Assembly: GCA_001986395.2 (NCBI GenBank)
Contig: MQVO02000011.1
Coordinates: 620,001 to 684,000 of the forward strand
Length of the DNA: 64,000 nt
Origin: Irpex lacteus
Taxonomy: Eukaryota; Basidiomycota; Agaricomycetes; Polyporales; Irpicaceae
Direction: 5' to 3'
Shown here: one piece after another, positions 49,466-61,184 of the stretch
How the letters are laid out: every line of letters starts with the position of its first letter
How positions within the stretch are numbered: the first letter of the stretch is position 1
Notes under the pieces: generated by a model
What the model was told of the DNA's origin: nothing
Databases searched by the model: none
What the model saw: only the letters and a program-made list of their open reading frames with translations
Translations under genes and position numbers: made by a program

Positions 49466-50832
49466 ATGGCAGACGACAGGGAAGACGTCCCGCGCATCTC
49501 GGTTGACAGTCTGGCAGACTGGGAGCGCATCAAGGCGAGCTATGCACAGGCTGCGATGGGGGAGCTCGAGGAGTCGTACGTCCTTCTTTGCTTTCCTCCG
49601 CAACTTTGAGGTGACTGAGAGAGGGTGGATGTGTGGTGTGTATAGGATGAAGAAAGACAAAAAGGACGAAGCGAGTAAGGAAGTTATGCGTGGGCATCTC
49701 AGACGTGTGCGTTCTCCCTGCCTCTGCCTCTGCCTCTCACTTCCTTCTTCTTCGTTCTCCTTGTCCCATGTTCTTCGTTCGAGTTGTGCTGATGTGGGTA
49801 CGAGGGCAGTTCATAGAACGGACATTTGAGATGGCAAAGAAGAACGTACGCGTTAACGGACGGAACTTTGAAGAGCTTGACGAGGACGAGCAAGGTACCC
49901 TCTCTCTCCTTCCTCCTCTCTCCCTCCTTCCTTTCCCCCTACTCCCTTCCCTTCCCCCCTCCCTCCCAGCACCACTCCCTTCCTTCATTTAAAGCACACA
50001 CTAACACTACACTACTGAACCCCACTTCACACTCACAGGAGGCTCCAACCCATTCGACGAAGCCCTCGACCGACACATCTGGTCCCTCTCCGACCAGTCC
50101 CTCCAATGGGACGGCGAGATCGCGCGTAAACGACGGGAAAAACCAAGGGAGGTCGAGAGGCTTGTTAGGGAGCTTGTGCAGGCGAGGGAGAGTGTGGATG
50201 GGGAGGAGGAGGGGGAGTTTGGGAGGGATACGGAACGTAGAACGGAATTACTTAGGGCGGAAGAGCAGAAGAGGGAGGAGATCGAAGGTGAGGGGTCTGT
50301 GAGTATCTTTGGTAGGTGGAGACTGACGACGATGGGGGTGTGGTGGTGGTGATATATGCGTAGTGAACGAAGACGTACAAGATACGGCGCGGCGTACGTT
50401 TGCGATTGTGGACGAACTTGCACAGGTGCGTGCTTCTTTCCCCGTTGTTTTCTCATTCGCGCTGACTATGCCCTCTCTATTGCACTGACATGTCTTCACC
50501 GTACTGCACTACAATTATCGCTCTTATCACTCTCGCTTCGCTCGTTCCTCTGGCAATCTCTATCGCCGAACTCTTCGTCGCCGAACACTACATTACATGG
50601 ACCACGCCCCGAATGACGACACTCCTCAAACGCATCACTTCCCGAACACGACATGACGTACACCTACCACCTCACCTCACTCCCCGCACGCTGCGCGCCG
50701 TACCCTCATCATACACGCTACACGCTGCACGACGTGCCCCCATCGTACGCCACACAGTCCGTCCAACTCCAACACGCCCGCTCCGAGCGGCTCAAAACCG
50801 TCACTGAGGAGGTTAAGGCTCTCCGGCCTTAG
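49466..50832 (+). CDS. NSL1: Kinetochore protein Nsl1/Mis14, MIS12 complex subunit
   Basis: Subunit of the four-protein MIS12 complex linking inner centromere to microtubule-binding NDC80. Six exons: 49466-49575, 49646-49706, 49810-49894, 50039-50287, 50364-50425 and 50758-50832, total 642 nt, 213 aa. Family landmarks are an N-terminal RISVDSLADWERIK, the core FIERTFEMAKKNVRVNG, and NPFDEALDRHIWSL followed by KRREKPREVERLV. The last exon, after a 332-nt intron, adds a short coiled-coil ending VTEEVKALRP; it is the only acceptor I found that both keeps frame and gives helix-forming sequence. The Nsl1 assignment rests on the FIERTFEMA...NPFDE pattern. It is transcribed divergently from YEN1. 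Confidence 0.85.
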
Positions 50833-52769
50833 GTGTGAAGAGGCGAAGGGTTCAGCCCGTGAAGGGATTCAAGTTCGTCTCTCTAGATCCCTGGCAGCTC
50901 GTCATCAGAGAGCTGGAGGGATGTTTCCTCGACGCGTTGGAGAAGATTTTGAGCAAAGCACAAGGCACACACCAGCAGGGAAGGGAAGGCTCGATTAACT
51001 GAGGATGGAGATCAGGGTCCTCCTGCCATGCCACGCCGAGATGCTTACATTGCAGTACCTTTGGAGAAGCGCTGCAATTCGTTAGAACGAACTCTTTTAC
51101 CACACAGAATAACGACCAGCACGGGTCTAGGACTCGGAGAGTAGGAGAGAAAGAGCGACAGGCGGCTGTTGCTGTTGACGGCCATCGTGTCCTGGATAGC
51201 TAGGATGTGGACTGTATGTAATCTTACGGCCTTATAATTGATCTTCTCGCATAGCGTCTTTACTCCTCGCGGGTCGGGATAGCCCAGGTACAGCTGGAGC
51301 AGGTAAACTTCAAGTCAAGCTCGGTACGCCGACGTTTTTCGTACTGTAAGTGAGTGACCACAGTTCCGCTGCCCAGTTCATGCGTGGCTAAACCCGCTCA
51401 GTACAGCTCACAGACCACTGCCTGATCAAATAGGCTAGCGGCACATCTTTGCACGCAATATGAACCGTACTGTTGACGTCCAATGCATATGAGGATTACA
51501 ACCTAAGTAATTGATCTTACCCTGCGTGGCGCTATAGAATATCATCGTAAGGCGCTACTTATACTACGACGTCCATCGCTCAACCTCGTAGATTGTGCCA
51601 CGAAGGTGTGTTTGGTTGTGGATTTAGTAACAGTGCACTTCACTACAAAATGGGGAAAACAGGCTGCCAGCTGCCCTGAGAAACGTGCCGTAATTCCAAA
51701 GGCACAAGTTTCTCGATTGGTACCGCTCAATCTGCCAGCCATCTACACCGATAGAAGCCTCGTCGTATGGCTGTCCACATACGTCCTAACCATTATACTA
51801 TTTTGAGTGATTCGTATACAGTAGCACAAGTCGCTGCGGTATCTTTGGTGTGCTGCCAGAATTGAAAGGAAGGTAAGCGTCGCCAGGAAGATGCACGGTC
51901 GTGGATACTTGCAATTGTTTTGGTTGGGAGGCGCACTAAGGTGCCGCCCTGCTTTGTCACTGGCACGACTTGCTATACCTTAGTCACGTAGAAGTGCCCC
52001 GAGTAAACATAGATGATAGAAGACACCAAGATGTGTCGCAAATGGACCAATGACACTGAGCGGAATCCTATGCTATCATGATGTAGACAGACTTGCCGCC
52101 AACCGTGGGTGGCCCCTTCGAGTTTGATTGGATAACAAGGCACGTCTATTTAAGCGCTAATCCTGCTGTGGCAAAAGCGTTCAACTGTAGGTTCGCGCGG
52201 TCTTTTATCCTCATCTCACACAGTTCCTGGAACGGAAATTAATGCCACGAGTCATGCCACGGGAGCAAGACTTGCCGCCATCGTGGGTGGTCTTTTCGAG
52301 TTTTAAGTAATAGAATCGACCGATGAGAGCATCGATGAGCTAGGCGTTGTCCCAGCACCCTGAACATCAGTATGTACTGAGCATTTGTTCTACTTTCTTT
52401 GCACTGGCTCCACTACTATCGATGACATTTACTCATGAAACTCTTGACTTTGCAGGGGGGTTACTTATCCTGCAAGGATCTGTGGGATATGTAATGTTCG
52501 TGAACTGGCAAACCCTTGCCAAAGCGTCCACCGTGACACATGCGTGGATGCGCGATAAGCAGGGCTCAGCCGGATATTATCCGTTAATATGATACTGCTC
52601 CCTTGTATTTAAGAGGTGAGGTGTTTTATTAGTAGGTCCCAACCACCGCTGACGAGGTAACAAAGCCCCCTCTCCTATACTTTGACGGCTGTGAACATCC
52701 ACGCGATAGTTCTCTCAAAATTTTGTCAACACACTTACATCACACGTGGACAAAGTTGCCCGAAGGAAC
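50833..52769. other. Spacer between NSL1 and the repeat-exon gene
   Basis: 1.9 kb. No supported gene. A phrase (GACTTGCCGCCA..CGTGGGTGG..CTTCGAGTTT) occurs near 52090-52125 and again near 52269-52305, so there is a small direct repeat of about 180-bp spacing. Confidence 0.5.
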
Positions 52770-55700
52770 ATGGGTAACCGCATCTCTATCGAACAGGAAG
52801 AGCAAGACGAAGCCAAGTTTCAACGTCTTGTACAAGACGTTGTTCGGGCTCGGGCACAACGCCCACACACTGACGATGTCGAAATGGGCTACGGAGGAAA
52901 TGCTTCCGTTCCCGATGGACATATTCAAGATCTCACTGCACACCGATTGTACACTCCGCACGACCCTCGTACGACGCACATATCCAGCGGATGTAAGACA
53001 TTAAGCAGGTTGGAATCGTTTTGATACAAGTTTCACTTAGAGTTTTGGAAATTTCTTCTAGATACTTTTCCCTTGCGCTCACGTCCACCTGAACCATCCG
53101 CATATATCGGTCATGTAACGACACAACCAACCATCCCCCCTGTGGCTGCAACTATAAGGCCAGTTACAACAATTGCTACTCAAGTTGTGTCTCAACCGAA
53201 TTCGAGTCCAGCAAGATCGCAGAGAGAATCCATCGTGGTTACAGAGCCAAAACGCAACTCGGGATCGTGGCGAGAGTCAGTTGAGATGGAAATCATGGGT
53301 GGCGTCTCGAGGTCACCGTCACCGACGCAGACATCGTCAACTCGGACGCCGTCATTGCCTCCAATGAGTAGTGGCGGCATCATTGCAAGGACACCTTCTC
53401 GGAGCACTGATCCTCCACGATCACGACCTCCAAGTCGAAGGTGTAGCACGCCACAGCCCTCAGTGAGTTAAATTTGATGCGTCGGAGTCGCTGCAGCCAG
53501 TCACCGATTATTATTTCTGATCGCCCGTAGCCTACAGACCAGGAATCATACCTAATGCCTCCTCCTTTCGAGATGTCATTTCCCAGCGCAGGACCATCGT
53601 GCAGTGATCAGGCGTACAGACCAGCGCCTTGGATGGACACAGAAGACCGTGAAGATATTATGCTGCCGGGACCATCGTCCAGTGAGACACCGCACACACC
53701 AGCACGGGGTATGGGCGAAGAATACTATGAGGATAGTCGAAGGTTTAGCGTGCCACAGCCCCTAGTAAGTCAAGTTTGATGATTTGGATCCAGGGTCGCC
53801 TAGCTAGTCACTAATAATTATTCCTAATCTCCCGTAGTCTATGGACCAGGAAGTACACCCGCCAGTACTTCCTCCTCCTGCGGAGATGTCACATCCCAGT
53901 GCAAGACCATCATACGGTGACACGCCGTACACACCAGCACCGTGCATGGTTGAAGAAGATTATGAGGATAGTCGAATGTTTAGCGTGCCACAGCTCCAAG
54001 TAAGTCAACTTTGATGACCCGGGTCCGGAGTCGCCCAGCCAGTTACTAATAACTACTCCTCATCGCCCGCAGCCTATGTACCAGGAAGTATACCCGCCAG
54101 TACTTCCTTCTCCTGAGGAAATGGCATATCCCTGCGCAGGTTCATCGCACGGTGACACGCCGTCCTCACCAGCACGGTGCATGGACGAAGAAGACTGTGA
54201 GGATAGTCGAAGGTTTAGTGTGCCACAGCCCCCAGATTCGAATCTAAAGTCGGCCAGCCAGTCACTGATAATTATTCCTTACTGCCCCGGGCCGCAGCCT
54301 ATGGACCAGGAAGTATACCCGTCAGTACTTCCTCCTCCTGCGGACATGCCATACCCCAGCGTAGAACCATCGTACAGTGCTCCAGCAGGGCGCATGTACG
54401 AAGTTTTTGATTCTATTGCCGGTATAGCGCCAGAACCAGAGCGTCCGCAATACTATACAAATTGGCGAATGAACGACGAAGACTATGGGGATGCTGTGGT
54501 GCCGTCACGTTCTGCGGATTACACTCCATCGGGTTCGAGCGATATGGACAATGACAGTGATCCGCCTGCTGGTGTGTTCATGGAGCAGTCGTCGATGAGA
54601 GCCTCAAGGCCTCACGTTGATCCGGCAGCAATTCCTCCTCTCCCCTCGTGTCCCAGCCCTAGGAGTTTTACTGGGTCCAACGGGGATGATTTTCGCGTAC
54701 ATATTCATCAGCCCTCCCCTCCAGCTGCCAATATTCCGCCCCCTGGATCTGAAATAGCGCAGCCTGGGATGACTGAAGTTTTACAGCCTGGAATGCACCC
54801 ACTGTCTCAGACAGTTGTAGAAGGTGCTACGCCGTGGGTGATAATTGCTCCTTCCCCGGGAATGCAACCTTGCATGAGGCACTCAAGGCACTCTAGCGAC
54901 CATTCTCCCCCGAGCAACAACCCTCCCTCTAGAATGCATTATGATCCTTCGAGGTCATTCCACCGGTCAAGATCGAGTACGCCATCCTCCAGACGACATC
55001 ATATCCAGGTTCTTCACTCCCCTCAACAGCCTGCTTATGTGATAATGCCGCCTTTACAAGGCTCATCGCCAATGCAAGGCCAGATGTCAATGTCAGGCGA
55101 AATGCTTATACCGAGTGTTTCCACGATGCCAATCCATAATCCACCAATCATCATCGCTCACTCTCGTAGGTCCCGTAGTAGCTCTGGAAGACGTCATGAT
55201 TCTCAATCCTTGTCTCTGCGACACTCAACGGACTACGAAGATCGACCCCGTCGCTCTCGACCTCGATATCGCTCTCCACACAGGCATAGGACTCGATCGT
55301 CCTCCCCTCATTCCCATAGAACTCGATACCGCTCCCAGTCTCCTGCTCGGCATCATCTCATTCGCACCGGTGCCGAGGGACCGCTCCATGATCCTAATAC
55401 CATCATTACGCATCCACTGAGCGGGCGACAATACTCCCACTCTCGCTCTATGAGTAGTAGGTTGATGAACGCTAGTATGCGATCAAGAACACAAGCTTCA
55501 CCGAGGGCAGAGGCGATACCTCACCTGCACTCGCCTATACTTGTACCTACACAGCCCACAAGGAGCACCGCCAGCATTGAAAGGTGCGATGTTGATGTGA
55601 CTGCTGCCCCATAGCGAATCTTTGACATCTGCTGGCCAATAGACATCATATGGTTGAATCCTTCGAGCGATCCTTACAGGAACTACTCAGATTCCTACAA

Positions 55701-56645
55701 GATCAAGAAGAACATCGTCGCCAGTACGACGATCATCTACTGACGGTACTGAAATTGAAGAAAAAAGAAGTGAATCAACAGGACAGCTGGAACGCTAGAG
55801 CATATCCAAACCTCCCATATGCTGTCGGACTGGGCGTCGGAACCCAGAATATCACTTCTTGGGAACCGGAATGGAAAGAATTCCCTCTGAAGGCCTTCCG
55901 AGGGTCGAAGTACAAAATCCTGTATATCCAGAAACAATGGGATGATGCGGAGCTATTGCGCGAGTTGAATGGGACGTATGATCGGTTGCGCACCTGGAGA
56001 AAATGGCTCTCCCTCCGCAATGTCAGGTATGCATGCAACCAGCCGTTTTCCAATTCTACGTGAGTTACTCACATCCATAATGCCTTAGCGGAATCACGAT
56101 GGTTTTAGTGAGTAAAGGTTAGAACATCACAATGCTATTACTTGTCTGACAGCGAACAGGCCGATCATTCCTTCATATATCCGCAACGCGTTGGGCCTGC
56201 GCGTATTAGCCCCGGAAAGCTTATGCGATTAAGATATCTCTTGCAACATCCAAAGAAAATGCGAAAGCGCTACGATTTCATGTCGGTGTTTACATCACAT
56301 GTGGATTTGGGTATCGAGTTTGTAGAGCGATTTCAGCTCAGGCGAATAGCCTTCGCGATATTCCTACCGGTCATCTTTGCCACGGTATTCGCCGTGCTTT
56401 GGGCTGTGTTGACCGATGACATATCAAGCGCATTTACCATCGCAGGTTGGTCCTTCACGTTTTTGGCACACAAAATTGGTTTTGAATGGTGTACTTTCCA
56501 CAGGATACATGACGTCCGCTTATTCTGTATGCTTGGTCCTCATAGGGGTGATCAACCTGGTGGAATCTTAGTAAAGGGATATGAGCGCCGAATGAAACCC
56601 CAGCCAAACCGTCGCAGCTTTGATGTAGTTTCGATGCAATACTAA
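52770..56645 (+). CDS. Proline/SR-rich protein with tandemly repeated exons and C-terminal membrane segments
   Basis: I do not recognise a named function; the C-terminal module resembles uncharacterised Agaricomycete proteins. Eight exons (52770-52992, 53062-53462, 53531-53764, 53838-53999, 54073-55583, 55643-56026, 56089-56107, 56160-56645) total 3420 nt, 1139 aa. The start MGNRIS could be N-myristoylated. Residues about 209-430 are four copies of a unit with core QEVYPPVLPPP, followed by a run ending EDSRRFSVPQP. Then comes an SR/RH-rich segment of about 80 residues (around 750-860), a helical stretch (SLQELLRFLQDQEEHRR), a conserved RVGPARISPGKLMRLRYLL, and a strongly hydrophobic FAIFLPVIFATVFAVLWAVL at about 1042-1062 with a second weaker segment after it. 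The copies include their introns. Confidence 0.8.
53463..54420 (+). repeat. Tandem duplication of an exon-intron unit (four copies, last partial)
   Basis: Introns 53463-53530, 53765-53837 and 54000-54072 are alignable along their whole length: a GTRAGTYAA donor, then TTTGATG, then AGYCAGTYACTRATAAT and an end YCCCGYAG. The exons behind them are alignable too (each opens near MDQEVYP and ends near SRRFSVPQP). The copied unit is therefore intron plus exon, roughly 235-305 bp. Confidence 0.9.
54235..54297 (+). other. Former intron converted to coding sequence
   Basis: This 63-nt stretch aligns with the other three introns of the array (GTCGGCCAGCCAGTCACTGA then TAATTATTCC, ending CCGCAG), but its 5' end reads GATTCGAATC where the others have GTAAGTCAAG. 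The donor is gone. The length is divisible by three, with no stop, so it is read as DSNLKSASQSLIIIPYCPGPQ (21 residues; written here only as flanks D and Q are certain by frame). The sister introns are 68 and 73 nt. Confidence 0.82.
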
Positions 56646-57925
56646 ACAGACGATGTACGTGTACATTGTATCCTACCGACAATGCAGACTTGCTACCAAT
56701 GGATGCGGCAACCTAAGATATTACTGCAGGATATATGCACGTTGCCTTGGGGTAAAATCGATGCCTAAGCATATGCACGGCTTATTTGGATGTCAATGGT
56801 TCAAGACATTATGCATCAGCCTTAAGCTTCGAATGAAGATCGTTGGCGTGAGAGATGAGAGCTGAACGAACTCAGGCCTGGGAAAGGTGCAATATTTAAT
56901 TAAGGAAGATGATGATCTTACGCACACCATGCCAACTTGAAGTTATCGCTCTGCATGTCTTGCTGGAAAGCTGTGGTCGTACTACCATTAAAGGAGGGGT
57001 ACGGATGCATGTACTAGTGCGATAGTCCACGATCCACATCCGTGAGCGCCTAGTCATCGGCGAGACCCGGGCGGGCAAAGTTCTATGCAAGTTCAGGCAA
57101 GTTCGAGTACTTGCACCGTGACAGAGACAACCCATGCCAGTGTAGGGAGGGCTATACCGCTGATTGTGGCACCTTCAACGCATGCTATATGTACTATCTC
57201 TCATAATTTTACCATATTTTACAGACAGATTACCTGCGTGGAAGACTTGAAGTTGCTAGCCTGAGGGACCCTTACTGCCTTCAATAAGTAACAGACAGCG
57301 GACGACATTGTGACTATTGGCCTGAGCTGCAGGTTGTACGACTACCATTTCCTTACCCATACTTACTAATAATTTGCCTTCGGCCTCTTGTTGTGGTCAG
57401 TCGTCCACAATCATCGGCAACCACATGAGCCACGATTCACACAAGCCCCCAATATGGACTTGCTTACATAAGGAATCTCGAGAAGCACCTTTCGGATTGA
57501 TGGGATCTATACCTTATATGGTGCTTACGCCACGCCACCAAGTTCGAACATCCGCTCGGACAGAGTTTTCCCTTCAGGCACATCTATGCATGTGTAAGTA
57601 CCGCCATACTAAACACCCACCGCCTGAGTAAGAACTTCGAGATGGACGAGGTGTGTGGCTCCGGGTATTCGCCTTCTCTTTTGACCGTCGACCAATGGAA
57701 TATGAGCTGACTGCTAGTTGAACAGATGACTGACTCCTCTGCCTTTGGCTTGGAAGATGATGGTCGACCGACCGACGATGGCCTCTGTGGGTGGGGGCGG
57801 CCGAGAGGTTGTGAAGATGCCGTAGTCCCCGTAGCTGGAGGTATTAAACAGCAGCGCCCACCGCGAGGGCTCAACGCACTCGCCTCCTTCTGAGTCCATT
57901 CCCTATTACCCCTTTGTCGCCTAGC
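56646..57925. other. Spacer between the repeat-exon gene and the MFS gene
   Basis: 1.3 kb without a supported gene. The right end should contain the MFS promoter. Confidence 0.5.
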
Positions 57926-59858
57926 ATGGCTTCACCCCGTCTTGACCAACGCACAGGACTCACACCCCGCCTCTCCTCAAACGACACCCTTGCCCCCTAC
58001 GACGACGACCCAGCCCTCTCGGACCTCAACATCCCCACCCGCATCCTCAGCACCGACGCCAACCTCGAAGAATACCGCCACGAAGTCCCCTCTGGGATCA
58101 TCCTCCAATCTCACGTCCGCGTAGTGGACGGGAGAGAAGAGAAAGTCGAGTATAAACTCGTCGCGTTTACGGACGGCGATAAGGAGAATCCGAAGAACTG
58201 GAGCAAGGCGAAGAAGTGGTGGTGCACGCTGTTGATCTCTGCGGTGTGCTTTACGGTGGCGTTTTGCTCGGCTGTGGTGACGGCGGATATTGAGGGTGTG
58301 GGGAGGACGTTTCATGTTTCGAATGAGGTTGTGTTCCTTACGATTACGCTGTTTGTCGCTGGGTTCGGTGTTGGTATGTTATATTCGTTACTGTCTTTCA
58401 CGGATAATTCTGATTACGTCTGATAGGTCCTATGTTCTTCGCGCCCCTGAGCGAGCTGTATGGCCGGAAGGTCATATACGTGTCTACCCTACTCCTGGGC
58501 ATCATCTTTATCATACCTGCCGCTGTGTCCAAGAATATTGGCACCTTGCTCGTCGCCCGAGCGATAGACGGCGTTGGCTTCAGGTATGCCCATCCTTTCG
58601 CATTACAGCCATAATTCTAACGCATATATACAGCGCACCAATGACGATCGTAGGCGGCACCCTTGCTGACCTTTGGAGAAACGAAGAGCGAGGTGTACCG
58701 ATGGCCGCGTTCAGTGCCGCGCCCTTCATGGGCCCAGCCATGGGTAAGTAACATTCAATTACCTCAATCTCGTCAATGCTGACTACCTCACCTCCAGGAC
58801 CACTCATTGGCGGATTCATCGCCGACCACAAGGGCTGGCGTTGGCTGTACTGGATCCAGCTCATCCTCGCCGGCTTCGTCTACGTGCTGATGGTCCTCAC
58901 CGTCCCAGAAACCTACGCACCCACTATCCTACTCAAACGAGCACGTCGTCTGCGTAAAGAAACCGGAGACCCGACCTACGTCACTGAGCAGGAAATCAGC
59001 AGGAGACCGCTCTCCGAAGAACTCCAGATCTACTTCCTCAGGCCGTTCCAGCTTCTCTTCTCCGAACTCATCGTCTTTTTGATCGCGCTGTACATGTCGG
59101 TCCTCTACGGCCTCCTCTACATGTTCTTCGTCGCGTACGTACCCCGTCCTCTTCGCATCTCATACAACGTATCTAACAAATAATTCACACAGCTTCCCGA
59201 TCGTCTACCAAGAAGGCAAACACTACAGCGCCAGCATCACAGGCCTCATGTTCATCCCCATCGCCCTCGGCGTCGCTCTCAGCGCCGCGTTCTCCCCCCT
59301 CGTCAACACACACTACAAACACCTCTGCCGCAAACACAACGGCACGCCTCCCCCCGAAGCCCGTCTCATCCCCATGATGTACTCGTGCTGGCTCATCCCT
59401 GTTGGCCTCTTTATCTTCGCGTGGACGTCGTACCCGCATGTACATTGGATAGGCCCAGCCATTGCTGGCTTCCCGGTTGGGTTTGGGTTCATCTTCCTGT
59501 ATAACTCGGCGAACAACTATCTCGTTGATTCGTACCAACATCAGGCAGCGAGCGCACTCGCGGCTAAGACGTGTCTTAGGTCATTCTGGGGTGCGGGCGT
59601 CGTGCTCTTTACCGTGCAAATGTGCGTCTCCGTTCTTCCTCTTCGTCGCCGCACAATACTAACATGAAGGCTTCCATCGACAGGTACCATCGACTGGGGT
59701 ATGAATGGGCAGGCTCGTTGCTGGCATTCCTCTCACTCGGATGTTGCGCCATCCCGTACCTCTTCTACTACAAAGGCGCGGCCATCCGGAAATACTCGAA
59801 GTACGCGTACTCGGGTGAAGAAGGTGCCCCACCCTCGGGCAAGGACTTTGGGCACTAG
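57926..59858 (+). CDS. MFS transporter, DHA1 (polyamine/drug:H+ antiporter) type
   Basis: Predicted 12-helix proton antiporter of the plasma membrane exporting polyamines or drugs. Six exons (57926-58373, 58427-58583, 58634-58743, 58798-59134, 59193-59621, 59684-59858) total 1656 nt, 551 aa. The first ATG in frame is at 57926; the frame is open to a TTG just before it. The cytosolic N terminus of about 95 residues ends with [12 protein letters not shown], the hallmark of this group. Motif A appears as LSELYGRKV between helices 2 and 3, then VARAIDGVG and [16 protein letters not shown]. The central loop ([17 protein letters not shown]) is basic. The protein is complete. It lies 19 kb from the metabolic region, so a link to it is doubtful. 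Confidence 0.92.
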
Positions 59859-61184
59859 CGCACTAGCGCGAATGTACCTCTACAACGTATTATGATAGTT
59901 TTTAAGAGAACCGTTTATGGGAGTTGCAGAGTGGGGTGTAGGATGATGAATTGAGTGGCTTAAATTTCTTATCGTTAGTTTATCGTACCGTACAACATGT
60001 ACTAAGTAGTAATGTATCAGATTCATTTTATTGCAAAAGGTTGTGTGTCACTCGATGCGAACTTTGAATGGGAGCATGTATGGCGGAGTACCGATGTTGT
60101 CACTGACGACGACGTCCATCCTATTGCGCTCCCACAAAAATATACTATGTAGTCTCAGTACTTCATACTCAACGGATGATCCCCATTCAGAAACCGTGTA
60201 ATCACAAGTAACTCCTACAGCTTCGCACTCACATGAAACGCAGAAAGGTATTCAGCATGTCATATATTCTTGACCAAACAAGCCTACGTAAGTTTGCGGC
60301 CAATCGTACATTCGCGTTTCTTCCCCTTGTTCCACCGAGATGCTTACAAAAAAAACCGTGACGGGGAAACGTCCAAGACACTATACGAGAGACAATCAAT
60401 GAGACAAAGAAAACAAGTTCAAATTATCAATCGTTGTTTATCATAAGCAACTAAGCGCATACGTATACGGTACTGCATAGATAGCGTATAGTACTACTAC
60501 TTACTAGGGTAGAAAAGGGTACTAATAAACAATCCGAGTCAGGAGGGATGGGTTCATGGTGTATGTCCTTCCGGGGGAGTGAGTACAAGAAACGGGAGCA
60601 AAAAAGTGTCGGGAGGGGGAAGGGGGAAGATGGGGGGAAGAAGATGGGAGCACTGGGCGGAAGAAAGAGAAGGAGAAGAAGACGATATAAAAAGAAAATA
60701 AATCCTGATAAATAACCCCATCGAGCGTCAAGCGTCGATGCGGTTCGTTTTGCCATGCCAAGTTCCAAGAGGCGGGAGAGGGAGTGAGGGAGAGGGAGGG
60801 GAGAGGGAGCCAACGATACATATTCCGAGAAGCCGAGATGTCGAAAGCGTTTTTTGATGGTGCGACGCGAGGTCGCCAAGAAAGTGCGAGAGGCAGAGGG
60901 TGCTCTCGTCCTACGGTATGACACAGCACAACAGAAATCCGGTCAGCGAATGCGAGGGAGGCAGGGAGGTAAGAAGGAAGGCAGGGAGGTAAGAAGGAAG
61001 GAGGGAGGGAGAGAAGGGAGGAGAGAGACTCACGATTACATGCTCCGAACCCACCCAGGCCGGAACACGAACAAACAATACTCTAAAAATCCGTTCCATC
61101 CAAAACATACGTATCCACATCTTCCATTTTCCTTGAGTTTTTCCTTTATCCATTTTCCTTTCTTGCTTGGGCGGTCTTCTTCAA
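59859..61184. other. Spacer between MFS and zinc-finger genes (convergent)
   Basis: 1.3 kb between two 3' ends. GA-rich direct repeats (AGGTAAGAAGGAAGGCAGGG repeated at about 60966-61000) and purine-rich runs at 60605-60680 and 60775-60810 are seen. No gene is supported. Confidence 0.5.

Noticed and set aside
57914..57925. N-terminal extension of the MFS protein
   Set aside because: It depends on a TTG start; ATG at 57926 is adequate.
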